Shown: positions 17,343-27,100 of the stretch, piece after piece
Position numbering within the stretch: the first letter of the stretch is position 1
How the letters are laid out: each line of letters begins with the position of its first letter
Source: Streptomyces sp. Root431
Lineage (GTDB): Bacteria > Actinomycetota > Actinomycetes > Streptomycetales > Streptomycetaceae
Direction of reading: 5' to 3'
Assembly (NCBI RefSeq): GCF_001426585.1
Contig: NZ_LMEI01000011.1
Location: 308,240 to 372,239 of the forward strand
Length of the DNA: 64,000 bases
The notes under the pieces: generated by a model
What the model saw: only the letters and a program-made list of their open reading frames with translations
What the model was told of the DNA's origin: nothing
Databases searched by the model: none
Translations under genes and position numbers: made by a program

Positions 17343-17413
17343 CCCGTACGCGCCCGGGCCCCCTCCCCGTACGAGCCCGGGCACCCGTCCCCGTACATCC
17401 GACAAGCCCGGGC
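17343..17413. repeat. Direct repeats CCCGTACG-GCCCGGGC downstream of gylR
   Basis: Units CCCGTACGCGCCCGGGC (17343-17359) and CCCGTACGAGCCCGGGC (17366-17382), 23 bases apart, then a degenerate third with CCCGTAC at 17390 and GCCCGGGC at 17406. Each unit carries self-complementary GCCCGGGC. Function unknown. Confidence 0.6.
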
Positions 17414-17448
17414 GGCGCGCCCCCGAAACAACTCGACCCGTACGACCG

Positions 17449-17486
17449 AACCCGCCGGTAACGATCCCGTTATCGGCGGGTTTTTC
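17449..17486 (+). terminator. Rho-independent terminator after gylR
   Basis: Fifteen-base-pair stem (AACCCGCCGGTAACG, loop ATCC, CGTTATCGGCGGGTT with one G-U pair) followed by TTT. One of the few hairpins here with a real U-tract. Confidence 0.92.
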
Positions 17487-17544
17487 ACTTCCCGGACCCT
17501 TGACGCGCTGTTAACCCGGGGGCAAAACTTCCGTTCATCGGTCG

Positions 17545-17578
17545 GCATTGTCGAACACCTAACGGCAATACACGTTAG
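17545..17578. promoter_or_regulatory. glp operon operator region
   Basis: Contains GCATTGTCGAACA (17545-17557), identical to the right part of the gylR palindrome, and directly after it a second inverted repeat CTAACG-N8-CGTTAG (17559-17578). The first is the likely GylR site; the second could be a further GylR contact or the site of another regulator such as a catabolite control protein. Confidence 0.6.
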
Positions 17579-17682
17579 AGTGTGGCAGTGCCAAGGGCCG
17601 GCAACGCCCTCACACGAGGGCGCGAACCACCGGTGGGACCCGGGGTTCGGCTTCCCCTGGACGAAGGACAAAGGAGTCGCGG

Positions 17683-18441
17683 GTGTCCAGCTCCGACATC
17701 TTCCTCGGCGAGACCATCGGTACCGCCGTACTCATCCTGCTCGGCGGTGGCGTCTGCGCCGCCGTCACGCTCAAGAGCTCGAAGGCCCGCAACGCGGGCT
17801 GGCTCGCGATCACCTTCGGGTGGGGCTTCGCCGTCATGACGGCCGTCTACATGACGGCTTCCCTCTCCGGCGCCCATCTGAACCCCGCCGTCACGGTCGG
17901 AATCGCGATCAAGGACGGCGAGTGGGGCAACGTCCCCGTCTACATCGCGGGCCAGATGCTCGGCGCCATGATCGGCGCGGCGCTCGTCTGGGTGGCCTAC
18001 TACGGCCAGTTCCAGGCCCACCTCAGGGACCCGGAGACCGTCGGCGAGAAGCCGATCGAGGGCCCCGGCCCGGTGCTCGGCATCTTCTCCACCGGCCCCG
18101 AGATCCGGAACACCTGGCAGAACCTGGCCACCGAGATCATCGGCACCGTCGTGCTGGTGCTCGCCGTGCTCACCCAGGGCCTCAACGACAGCGGCAAGGG
18201 CCTCGGCGTCATAGGCGCACTCATCACCGCCTTCGTCGTCGTCTCGATCGGCCTCTCGCTCGGCGGCCCGACGGGTTACGCGATCAACCCGGCCCGTGAC
18301 CTCGGCCCGCGCATCGTGCACGCCCTGCTCCCGCTGCCGAACAAGGGCGGCTCCGACTGGAGCTACGCCTGGATCCCGGTCGCCGGTCCGCTGATCGGTG
18401 GCGCCATCGCCGCGGGTATCTACAACATCGCGTTCGCCTGA
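17683..18441 (+). CDS. glpF: Glycerol uptake facilitator GlpF (MIP family)
   Basis: Membrane channel that lets glycerol diffuse in, 252 residues. Six membrane helices and two half-helices with the NPA boxes HLNPAV (67-69) and INPARD (near 203). The Asp after the second box (NPARD) is the mark of glycerol-conducting, rather than water-only, channels. A longer loop around residues 110-140 carries PETVGEKPIEGPGP. GTG at 17683 has AAAGGAG upstream. First gene of the glpFKD operon: 34 bases separate it from glpK. Expression should be induced by glycerol via GylR. Confidence 0.96.
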   Translation: MSSSDIFLGETIGTAVLILLGGGVCAAVTLKSSKARNAGWLAITFGWGFAVMTAVYMTASLSGAHLNPAVTVGIAIKDGEWGNVPVYIAGQMLGAMIGAALVWVAYYGQFQAHLRDPETVGEKPIEGPGPVLGIFSTGPEIRNTWQNLATEIIGTVVLVLAVLTQGLNDSGKGLGVIGALITAFVVVSIGLSLGGPTGYAINPARDLGPRIVHALLPLPNKGGSDWSYAWIPVAGPLIGGAIAAGIYNIAFA

Positions 18442-18475
18442 GCCGTCCTTCTTCCAGACCCCCTTGGAGCACACC

Positions 18476-20008
18476 GTGACCGACGCACACACGTCCGGCC
18501 CCTTCATCGCGGCCATCGACCAGGGCACCACCTCCTCGCGCTGCATCGTCTTCGACAAGGACGGCCGGATCGTCTCGGTCGACCAGAAGGAGCACGAGCA
18601 GATCTTCCCGAAGCCCGGCTGGGTCGAGCACGACGCCGCCGAGATCTGGACCAACGTCCAGGAGGTCGTCGCCGGCGCCCTGGAGAAGGGCGGCATCGCC
18701 GCCTCCGACGTCAAGGCCGTCGGCATCACCAACCAGCGCGAGACCACGCTGCTCTGGGACAAGAACACCGGTGAGCCCGTCCACAACGCCCTCGTCTGGC
18801 AGGACACCCGCACCGACGCCCTCTGCAAGGAGCTCGGCCGCAACGTCGGCCAGGACCGCTTCCGCCGCGAGACCGGCCTGCCCCTGGCGAGCTACTTCGC
18901 CGGCCCGAAGATCCGCTGGATGCTCGACAACGTCGAGGGCCTGCGGGAGCGCGCCGAGGCCGGCGACATCCTCTTCGGCACCATGGACTCGTGGGTCATC
19001 TGGAACCTCACGGGCGGCACCGACGGCGGCGTGCACGTCACCGACGTCACCAACGCCTCGCGCACCATGCTGATGAACCTGCACACCCTGGCGTGGGACG
19101 AGAAGATCGCCGAGTCGATGGGGGTCCCCCTCAACGTCCTCCCCGAGATCCGCTCCTCCGCCGAGGTCTACGGCAACGTCAAGGGCGGCGTCCTCGACGG
19201 CGTCCCGGTCGCCTCCGCGCTCGGTGACCAGCAGGCCGCCCTGTTCGGCCAGACCTGTTTCGCCGAGGGCGAGGCCAAGTCCACGTACGGCACCGGAACG
19301 TTCATGCTGATGAACACCGGCGACAAGATCATCAACTCCTACAGCGGCCTGCTGACCACGGTCGGCTACCAGATCGGCGACGCGAAGCCGGTCTACGCCC
19401 TGGAGGGCTCGATCGCCGTCACCGGTTCGCTGGTGCAGTGGATGCGCGACCAGATGGGCCTGATCAAGTCCGCCGCCGAGATCGAGACCCTCGCGTCCTC
19501 CGTCGAGGACAACGGCGGCGCCTACTTCGTGCCGGCCTTCTCCGGCCTGTTCGCCCCCTACTGGCGCTCCGACGCGCGCGGTGTGATCGCCGGCCTCACC
19601 CGGTACGTCACCAAGGCGCACATCGCCCGCGCCGTCCTGGAGGCCACCGCCTGGCAGACCCGCGAGATCACCGACGCCATGACGAAGGACTCCGGCGTCG
19701 AGCTGACCGCGCTCAAGGTCGACGGCGGCATGACCTCCAACAACCTGCTGATGCAGACCCTCTCGGACTTCCTGGACGCGCCCGTCGTGCGTCCGATGGT
19801 CGCCGAGACGACCTGCCTCGGTGCCGCCTACGCCGCCGGCCTGGCCGTCGGCTTCTGGCCGGACACCGACGCCCTGCGCGCCAACTGGCGCCGCGCGGCG
19901 GAATGGACCCCTCGCATGGACGCCGACAAGCGTGACCGCGAGTACAAGAGCTGGCTCAAGGCCGTAGAACGCTCCATGGGCTGGCTCGACGACGCTACCG
20001 AGGAGTAG
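18476..20008 (+). CDS. glpK: Glycerol kinase
   Basis: Phosphorylates glycerol to sn-glycerol-3-phosphate with ATP, trapping it in the cell. The 510 residues begin with the FGGY-family phosphate loop AAIDQGTTSSRCIVFD, followed by the GITNQRET motif and the C-terminal DGGMTSNNLLMQ and adenosine motif near residue 420. Chosen start is the GTG at 18476, preceded by TTGGAGC; an in-frame start further up would overlap glpF. The stop is six bases before glpD, with the GAGGAG ribosome site of glpD in the last codons, so the two are translationally linked. Confidence 0.97.
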   Translation: MTDAHTSGPFIAAIDQGTTSSRCIVFDKDGRIVSVDQKEHEQIFPKPGWVEHDAAEIWTNVQEVVAGALEKGGIAASDVKAVGITNQRETTLLWDKNTGEPVHNALVWQDTRTDALCKELGRNVGQDRFRRETGLPLASYFAGPKIRWMLDNVEGLRERAEAGDILFGTMDSWVIWNLTGGTDGGVHVTDVTNASRTMLMNLHTLAWDEKIAESMGVPLNVLPEIRSSAEVYGNVKGGVLDGVPVASALGDQQAALFGQTCFAEGEAKSTYGTGTFMLMNTGDKIINSYSGLLTTVGYQIGDAKPVYALEGSIAVTGSLVQWMRDQMGLIKSAAEIETLASSVEDNGGAYFVPAFSGLFAPYWRSDARGVIAGLTRYVTKAHIARAVLEATAWQTREITDAMTKDSGVELTALKVDGGMTSNNLLMQTLSDFLDAPVVRPMVAETTCLGAAYAAGLAVGFWPDTDALRANWRRAAEWTPRMDADKRDREYKSWLKAVERSMGWLDDATEE

Positions 20009-20014
20009 ATCGAC

Positions 20015-21619
20015 ATGACCACCCTGCAGAGCGTCCCTGCCCTTGGGACGCACCCGGCGTCCGGCTCCCTCCCGAGCCGCGCCGAGACCCGGGACCAGCT
20101 TGCCAAGGCGACGTACGACCTCCTGGTGATCGGCGGTGGCATCCTGGGCATCTCCACCGCCTGGCACGCCGCGCAGTCGGGCCTGCGGGTGGCCCTGGTG
20201 GACGCCGGCGACTTCGCCGGCGCCACCTCCTCCGCCTCATCCAAGCTCCTCCACGGCGGTCTGCGCTACCTGCAGACCGGCGCGGTCAAGCTGGTGGCGG
20301 AGAACCACTTCGAGCGGCGTGCGGTGTCCCGCCAGGTGGCACCGCACCTCGCCAACCCGCTCACCTTCTACCTGCCCGTCTACAAGGGCGGCCCGCACGG
20401 CGCGGCCAAGCTGGGCGCCGGCGTCTTCGCGTACTCCGCCCTGTCCGCCTTCGGCGACGGCGTCGGGCACCTGCTCTCCCCCGCCAAGGCCGCGCAGGAC
20501 GTGCCGGAGCTTCGGACGGACAACCTGAAGGCCGTGGCCGTCTACGGCGACGACCAGATGAACGACGCCCGCATGGCGCTGATGACGGTCCGCGCCGCCG
20601 TCGACGCCGGGGCCACCGTCCTCAACCACGCCGAGGTCACCGGCCTGCGCTTCACCCGCGGCCGGGTCACGGGCGCCGAGCTCAAGGACCGCACCAGCGG
20701 CGACGAATTCGGCGTCACCGCCCGCCTCGTCCTGAACGCGACCGGCCCGTGGGTCGACCACCTGCGCAAGATGGAGGACCCGAACGCGGCCCCCTCCATC
20801 CGCCTCTCCAAGGGGGCGCACCTGGTCCTCAAGCGGACCTCGCCGTGGAAGGCCGCGCTGGCCACCCCGATCGACAAGTACCGCATCACCTTCGCCCTCC
20901 CCTGGGAGGACATGCTGCTCCTCGGCACGACCGACGAGGAGTACGAGGGCGACCCCGGCCAGGTCGAGGTCACCGAGAAGGACACCGCCCAGATCCTGGA
21001 CGAGGCCGCCTTCTCCATCCGCGACCAGCAGCTCTCCCGCGATCTGATCACCTACTCCTTCGCGGGTCTGCGGGTGCTCCCGGGCGGTCCCGGCGACACC
21101 TCGAAGGCCAAGCGGGAGACGGTCGTCACCGAGGGCCGCGGCGGCATGCTGTCGGTGGCCGGCGGCAAGTGGACGACCTTCCGCCACATCGGCCGTACGG
21201 TGATGAAGAAGCTGGAGGCCCTCCCGGGCCACCCGCTGGGCGACGACTACGAGTCGGTCTCCACGTTGCCGAAGCGGCTCCCGCTGCCCGGCATCGCCAA
21301 CCCGAACGCGGTCGCGCACCGGCTGCTCTCCGACGGTCCGGCGCCCGGCCCGCGGATGGCCGCCGACACCGCCAAGCACCTGGCGACGCACTACGGCTCG
21401 CTCTCCTTCGACATCGCCCGCATGGCGAACGAGAACCCGGAGCTCGCCCGGCGCATCCACCCGGACGCGCCGGAGATCTGGGCCCAGGTCGCCTACGCCC
21501 GCGACCACGAGTGGGCCGAGACGGCGGACGACGTCCTGCGCCGCCGTACGACGCTGACGATACGAGGCCTGGCGACGGACGAGATCCGCGCCGGGGTCGA
21601 GTCCATGCTGCGGAAGTAA
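20015..21619 (+). CDS. glpD: Aerobic glycerol-3-phosphate dehydrogenase
   Basis: Membrane-associated flavoenzyme that oxidises glycerol-3-phosphate to dihydroxyacetone phosphate and passes electrons to menaquinone. The 534 residues start with a 25-residue leader, then the FAD fingerprint VIGGGILGISTAWHAAQSG, the GATSSASSKLLHGGLRYLQ (19 residues) substrate motif, and the C-terminal DAO_C helical domain with the VAGGKWTTFR motif near 385. Last gene of the operon; a perfect hairpin follows 11 bases after the stop. Confidence 0.97.
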   Translation: MTTLQSVPALGTHPASGSLPSRAETRDQLAKATYDLLVIGGGILGISTAWHAAQSGLRVALVDAGDFAGATSSASSKLLHGGLRYLQTGAVKLVAENHFERRAVSRQVAPHLANPLTFYLPVYKGGPHGAAKLGAGVFAYSALSAFGDGVGHLLSPAKAAQDVPELRTDNLKAVAVYGDDQMNDARMALMTVRAAVDAGATVLNHAEVTGLRFTRGRVTGAELKDRTSGDEFGVTARLVLNATGPWVDHLRKMEDPNAAPSIRLSKGAHLVLKRTSPWKAALATPIDKYRITFALPWEDMLLLGTTDEEYEGDPGQVEVTEKDTAQILDEAAFSIRDQQLSRDLITYSFAGLRVLPGGPGDTSKAKRETVVTEGRGGMLSVAGGKWTTFRHIGRTVMKKLEALPGHPLGDDYESVSTLPKRLPLPGIANPNAVAHRLLSDGPAPGPRMAADTAKHLATHYGSLSFDIARMANENPELARRIHPDAPEIWAQVAYARDHEWAETADDVLRRRTTLTIRGLATDEIRAGVESMLRK

Positions 21620-21630
21620 CTCCGCGGCGC

Positions 21631-21665
21631 TCAGGGGCGGTTCCTCTTCGAGGGGCCGCCCCTGA
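21631..21665 (+). terminator. Terminator after glpD
   Basis: Perfect ten-base arms TCAGGGGCGG and CCGCCCCTGA with an inner CTC/GAG pairing. It is followed by two copies of CGCGCTCCCTTG-GG-GTG (21674 and 21696), whose meaning is unclear. Confidence 0.87.
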
Positions 21666-21762
21666 GGCGTACCCGCGCTCCCTTGGGGTGTGTCGCGCGC
21701 TCCCTTGAGGCGTGCCACGCTCCGTCCACACTGCCGCAACACTCCGCGCGCAGAGTGGACGC

Positions 21763-22824
21763 ATGAAATTCCAGGTCCTCTCGATCGTCCCCCACTCCCC
21801 GCACCCGCTCACCGGCGAACTGCTCTCCGCCGCCGACCGGTTGGAGCAGGTCGTCACGCTCGGCGAGACCGCCGAGCGCCTCGGCTTCGACGCGTACGCC
21901 GTCGGAGAGCGCCACGCGGGCCCCTTCCTCTCCTCGGCCCCGACCGTGCTGCTCGCCGCGCTGGCGGCCCGTACCAGCCGGATCCGCCTGCTCACCGGCG
22001 TGACCGTCGTCGCGATCCTCGACCCCGTCCGGGTCGCCGAGGACTACGCCACCCTCGACCAGCTCTCCCGCGGCCGGCTCGAACTCGTCATCGGCAAGGG
22101 CGCGGAGGCCGGCCACTTCGACCTCTTCGGCCTGGACGAGGAGCGGCAGTGGGACCTACAGAAGGAGAAGTACGAGCTGCTGCGCCGCCTCTGGTCGGAG
22201 GAGGGCGTCGACTGGGAGGGCGAGTTCCGGCCTCCTCTGAAGAACGTCACCACGGTGCCGCGCCCGTACGCCGGTCCGCCCCGGATCTGGCACGGCTCGG
22301 CGACCAGCCTCAACTCCCCCGAGCTCGCGGCGAAGCACGGCGACCCGCTCTTCACCGCCAACGCGATCCAGCCGAGGGAGGCGTACGCGCGGCTCATCGC
22401 CCACTACCGCGAGAAGTTCGAGGAGTACGGGCACGACCCGGCCCACGCGCGCGTGGCGGCCGGTTCGGGCGGGCTGCTCATCGCCGACACGACCGAGCAG
22501 GCGATCACCCGCTACCGGGACCTGTACGAGGCGAAGGTCCGCCAGAGCTTCCGGCCGCACCTGGAGGGGAAGGCCGGCTACAACACCCCGTTCCGCACGA
22601 TCGAGGACGCGATCGCGGGCGGTCCCCAGCTGATCGGTTCGCCGCAGCGGATCATCGACAAGATCCTCGGCTACCACGAGCACTACGGGCACGACCTCCA
22701 GTCCATCACGGTCGACGCCTTCGGCCAGTCCACGGCCGAGCAGACCGAGACGCTCCAGCGCTTCGCCGAGGAGATCGCGCCGGTCGTGCGGAGGGAGGCG
22801 CCGAGCACGCTCTGGGAGGAGTGA
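21763..22824 (+). CDS. LLM-class flavin-dependent oxidoreductase
   Basis: Luciferase-like monooxygenase or reductase of 353 residues, TIM-barrel fold. Family marks are the N-terminal FDAYAVGERHAGPFLSSAP, the RIRLLTGVTVVAILDPVRVAEDYATLDQLSRGR block (positions about 88-120) and ELVIGKGAEAGHFDLFGLD. The pattern resembles the CE1758-type FMN-dependent subgroup, as far as I recall. The substrate is unknown. ATG at 21763 is preceded by only a weak GAGTGGA site. It stands alone between glpD and the PAC2 gene. Confidence 0.85.
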   Translation: MKFQVLSIVPHSPHPLTGELLSAADRLEQVVTLGETAERLGFDAYAVGERHAGPFLSSAPTVLLAALAARTSRIRLLTGVTVVAILDPVRVAEDYATLDQLSRGRLELVIGKGAEAGHFDLFGLDEERQWDLQKEKYELLRRLWSEEGVDWEGEFRPPLKNVTTVPRPYAGPPRIWHGSATSLNSPELAAKHGDPLFTANAIQPREAYARLIAHYREKFEEYGHDPAHARVAAGSGGLLIADTTEQAITRYRDLYEAKVRQSFRPHLEGKAGYNTPFRTIEDAIAGGPQLIGSPQRIIDKILGYHEHYGHDLQSITVDAFGQSTAEQTETLQRFAEEIAPVVRREAPSTLWEE

Positions 22825-22965
22825 GACCGCCGTGTGCGGAGGCGAGTTCCTGGGTAGTCGATCAAGGCCGCACGGGTTTTCGGGGGTGTCCCGGGGCTGC
22901 GGACGGACCGCCGGAAAGCCGTAAGGTTGGTCCGTACGACAGGAACTTCGAAAAGGAGGCGCTGG

Positions 22966-24039
22966 GTGATCGAGCTCGAGGGGGTACCCGAGCTGATCGA
23001 CCCGGTCATGGTGGCCGCGTTCGAGGGCTGGAACGACGCCGGCGACGCCGCCTCCACCGCGGTCGCCCATCTGGACCGGGAATGGAAGGGCGAGGTGTTC
23101 GCGGCCCTCGACGCCGAGGACTACTACGACTTCCAGGTCAACCGCCCGACGGTCTTCCTGGACAACGGCGTCCGGAAGATCACCTGGCCGACGACCAGAC
23201 TCTCCGTGGTCCGGATCGGCGGCGACAAGCCGCGGGACCTGGTGCTCGTGCGCGGGATCGAGCCCTCGATGCGCTGGCGCTCCTTCTGCAACGAGCTGCT
23301 CGCCTTCGCCCACGAACTGGGCGTGGAGATGGTCGTGATCCTGGGCGCGCTGCTCGGGGACACCCCGCACACCCGGCCGGTCCCCGTCAGCGGGGTGACG
23401 TCCGATCCGGATCTTGCGCGGACGATGGACCTGGAGGAGACCCGGTACGAGGGCCCGACGGGCATCGTCGGCATCCTCCAGGAGGCGTGCACGCACGCGG
23501 GCGTGCCGGCCGTGAGCCTCTGGGCGGCGGTGCCGCACTACGTGTCGCAGCCGCCGAACCCGAAGGCGACGCTCGCGCTCCTCAACCGCCTGGAGGACCT
23601 GATCGGTCTGCGTATCCCGCTGGGCGAGCTGCCCGAGGACGCGCGGGCGTGGCAGCTGGGCGTGGACCAGCTGGCCGCCGAGGACAGCGAGGTCGCCGAG
23701 TACGTGCAGACGCTGGAGGAGGCGCGGGACACGGCGGAGCTGCCGGAGGCCTCGGGCGAGGCCATCGCCCGCGAGTTCGAGCGGTATCTGCGGCGGCGCG
23801 AGCCGGGCACCGGGCCCGGCGGCCCCGGGGTGGCGACGGAGGGCGGCGACTCGCCGTTCCTCCGGGACACCGGGAGCGGCCGGACGAGGCCGCCGAAGCC
23901 GGAGCGACCGGCTCCGGAGCCGAGTCCCGAAGAGACCGCCGGAGGAACCACCGGAGGAACCGCCGAGGGATCCGAGGGATCCGAGGGATCCGCCGAAGGC
24001 TCGTCCGACGAGGGCGAGAACGGCGACTCCGGGAAGTAG
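22966..24039 (+). CDS. PAC2-family protein
   Basis: Conserved actinobacterial protein of 357 residues related to the archaeal/eukaryotic proteasome assembly chaperone 2 fold; role in bacteria is not settled. The PAC2 core covers about residues 5-270, with FEGWNDAGDAASTAV near 17-31 as its clear signature and ALLGDTPHTRPVPV in the middle. The last 85 residues are a disordered Pro/Gly/Glu tail ending in acidic Gly-Ser repeats; the DNA there shows GAGGGATCC three times in tandem. GTG at 22966 follows AAAGGAGG. No direct link to the proteasome genes 20 kb away can be shown. Confidence 0.88.
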   Translation: MIELEGVPELIDPVMVAAFEGWNDAGDAASTAVAHLDREWKGEVFAALDAEDYYDFQVNRPTVFLDNGVRKITWPTTRLSVVRIGGDKPRDLVLVRGIEPSMRWRSFCNELLAFAHELGVEMVVILGALLGDTPHTRPVPVSGVTSDPDLARTMDLEETRYEGPTGIVGILQEACTHAGVPAVSLWAAVPHYVSQPPNPKATLALLNRLEDLIGLRIPLGELPEDARAWQLGVDQLAAEDSEVAEYVQTLEEARDTAELPEASGEAIAREFERYLRRREPGTGPGGPGVATEGGDSPFLRDTGSGRTRPPKPERPAPEPSPEETAGGTTGGTAEGSEGSEGSAEGSSDEGENGDSGK

Positions 24040-24045
24040 ACGTCG

Positions 24046-24084
24046 GTACGGGAGGGGTGCCCGAGGAGGGCGCCCCTCCCGTAC
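24046..24084. terminator. Terminator between convergent PAC2 and GH31 genes
   Basis: Seventeen-base stem, GTACGGGAGGGGTGCCC with its complement (one G-U pair), five-base loop. Confidence 0.85.
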
Positions 24085-24113
24085 GCGTATCGGTCCGTCA
24101 AGCCATCACGCGG

Positions 24114-27100
24114 TCACGCGCAGGTGAACCGGGCCGCCGCCCAGTCCCCGTGGTCGCCGCTATTCGACCCGTTCGTGTCCGTGATCCGCAGCCGGACGTG
24201 CCGGGCACCGGTCACGTCGACGTCCACCGGCAGGGTCGCGGAGGCGCCCGTCAGCCGGGGCGACGTCCACAGGACCTTGCCGTCCGCCTCGACGGAGAAG
24301 GCCACGTCCCCGTAGCCGTTGATCTCGTCGTCGATGCCGACGTCGGCGGTGAAGGCGGTGCAGCGCCCGCCGAGGTAGACCTCGATGTCGGAGTCGGCGT
24401 GGCCGCCGATCCCCTTCTCGTAGGTCTGCCCGGCGAGGGTGAGCGTCCGGCCGTCGGCGGCGCCGGACTCGCCGTTGGAGCGGTCGCGTTCGGGCGGACC
24501 CCAGCCGTTCGTGGAGCGCAGCCAGACCAGGTCGCTCGCCCAGGCGTCGGCCGTCGGCGGCGCGGGCATCACGCCGACCGCGAACCGCTGTGTGGCGGTG
24601 CGGTCGGTGCCCGCGGCGCGGTGGCGCGCGCTCGCGGTGAGGGCGGCCTCGCCGGGCTTCGCGTCCGCGGCGGGAGTGACGGCGACGTCGACGCGCCGGG
24701 TGGTGCCGGCCGGGACACGACCGATCGGCGCGGCAGGGGTGACCTGCCAGCCGGCCGGGGCGTCGAGCGTGACGCGGACGTCGGTGGCGTCCCGCGTCCC
24801 CGCGGTGACGTCCACGGCGACCGTGCCCGGGGCGCCCGCGCCGAGCTCCTGCCCGGTGGGCGCGGAGAGGACGGCGGAGGCGCCCTGTACGGCGCCGCCG
24901 ACCGCGCTGGTGTCGGTCAGCTTGAGCTCGAAGCCGCGGTCGACGGAGAGGGCGGCGGTCTTGATGCGGACCACTCCCCCGCGCTCGTCGCGGTCGTACC
25001 ACCAGCCCTGGGCGGCGGCGTCGAAGGCTGCGCGGGAGGTGAGGGCGGGCAGCTTGCCTCCGTCGAGCAGGACGGCGCCGGGGGCGTCGCCGGTGTGGAC
25101 GGTGAAGGCGTACGGCCGGGCGGTGGGCTTTCCGGTGTACGTGCCCTTGCTCGGGCCGATGCGGACGGAGACGTCGCCGGGGCCGCCGTTCGGGGCGCGG
25201 ACGTCGGCGCGCTGGGTGGCGTACCGGCCGTCGCGGTGTTCGCGGGTGACGCCGTCGTCCTCGTACAGCTCGAAGGAGGAGCTGCCCTTCGGGTAGACGT
25301 CCCAGGCGATCGGGTCGCCGGGGGCACGGTCGGTGTACGAGCGGATGCCGCCCGGCCACATGGGGACGGTGGCCCCGGCGCGGACGAAGAGGGGAAGGGT
25401 GTCGAGCGGGGCGCTGTAGTCGTCGACGGTGACGGGGCCTTGGTAGGTGCGCCCGCTCCAGTAGTCGATCCAGGTGCCCTTGGGGAGATAGATACCGTCG
25501 CGCTCTACGGCGTCCTGGTAGACGGGGGCGACGAGGAAGTCCTCGCCGCTGAGGAACTCGTACTTCGCCGCGTCGCTCGCGGCCTTCGGGTCGTCCGGGT
25601 ACTCCAGGGCGAGCGGCCGGGCGAGGCCGACGCCGGTCTTGGTCGCCCGGTGGGCGTGGCTGTAGATGTACGGGAGCAGGGCCTCGTGGAGCTTGAGGGA
25701 GGCGCGGTTGATCGAGGTGTAGGGCTCGCCGTACCGGAAGGGCTGCTTGTCGTTGGCGGCCCAGCCGTCCATGGTCATCGTGACGGGCAGGAAGGTCTTC
25801 CACTGGAGGTCGCGGGTGTACGTCTTGGCGCTGCCGCCGAAGATCCCGTCGACGTCGCCGGTGGTGTAGGCGAGGCCCGACATGGACGCACCGGCGTAGG
25901 TCGGGATCTGCCAGCGGATGTACTCCCAGGTGCCCGACTGGTCTCCGGACCACTGGACTCCGCAGCGCTGGGCGCCGGACCAGCTCTCGGGGGCCCAGGT
26001 GAAGCCGCGGGCGTCGCTGTGGGCCTCGATGCCGGCGTGGGCGTCCTTGCAGCCGTCGAGGGCGAACTTGTAGCCCGCGCCGACCCAGGCGACGTCGAGC
26101 TTGGCGACGCGCTGGCCGGCCTTGACCTGCTCTTCGAGCTTGTCGATGCCGTCCTCGGTCCACAGGCCGAGCTTCATGCCGCGCTCGCCGAGTCCGGCGG
26201 AGGCCTCGGAGAGGTTCTCGTAGCCGCAGCCGTAGCCGTCGTTGACGAGCATCCAGCCGTTGGGCATGTCGTTCTCGACGTAGCCGTCGGCGACCTTCAG
26301 GGCGTCGAGGGTGCGGCGTTCGCCGCGGTTGGCGTTGTGGAGGTAGCAGTCGGCGTCGCCGATCTCCAGGCCGTACACGGGCGGCATGAAGGGCTTGCCG
26401 GTGAGGCGGGTGTACTGGCCGATGACGTCCTTGACGGCGTCGCGGCCGGTGCCGGCGAAGTAGTAGGCGTCGAAGCGCCGTTCCTTCGCGGTGGTGGTGA
26501 CGGGCTCGGTGAAGGCGTAGGTGTTGGGCGCGTAGGTGTTGCGGTAGACGCCGTAGCCGGCCGAGGAGAGGTAGAAGGGGACGGAGTTGGGGTGGCCGCC
26601 GTCGTTCCAGTTGTAGTCGACGCCGACCTCGACCGTCTTGTCGCGGTGGGTGGTGTTGCCGCGGCCGTTCTGCATGCCGGCGCCGTAGAACTGCTCGTCG
26701 GCGCCCCGGGCGAGGGTCTGGGTGGTGCGGTCCTGGTTCCAGGTGAGGCCCTGGGCCTCGGACCAGAGCAGGGTGCCGTCGGCGCGTACGGCCGAGAAGC
26801 GCAGCGGTGACTTGGTGACGCGCAGGGTCACCTGGGCGGTGGCGAGTTCGTACCGGTCGCCGAGGTCGCGCCAGCGGGTGGCCGGGGGCGGGCCCTGGGG
26901 CGTGACGATGTCGGTGCCGGTGGGGTCGGTGAACCTGCCGTCGGGGGCGAGTTCGATGCGGAAGGTGTCGGCGGTGACGAAGGAGACGCGGGCCTCCGTC
27001 CGGCCCGCGGTCAGCCGGTAGACGGCGCCGTCGGCGGCGAATCCGGTGACGTCGCCGACGGTGGTGTCGGACGGTTCGGCCGTGGCGCTGCCGCCGGGTC

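Larger units (their letters stand above)
17326..17682. other. 357-base gylR-glpF intergenic region
   Basis: No gene seen. From left to right it holds the CCCGTAC-type direct repeats, the gylR terminator, a TTGACG -35-like hexamer at 17499, the glp operator region, and the glpF ribosome site (AAAGGAG). The leader between operator and glpF is about 100 bases long. Confidence 0.7.

Noticed and set aside
22966..24039. PAC2 protein as part of the Pup-proteasome operon
   Set aside because: The gene lies about 20 kb from arc with unrelated operons between; only fold similarity connects it.
21690..26810. A plus-strand frame of 1706 codons across PAC2 and GH31 genes
   Set aside because: Composition is of Arg/Gly shadow type and it crosses two well-supported genes on both strands as well as a terminator.
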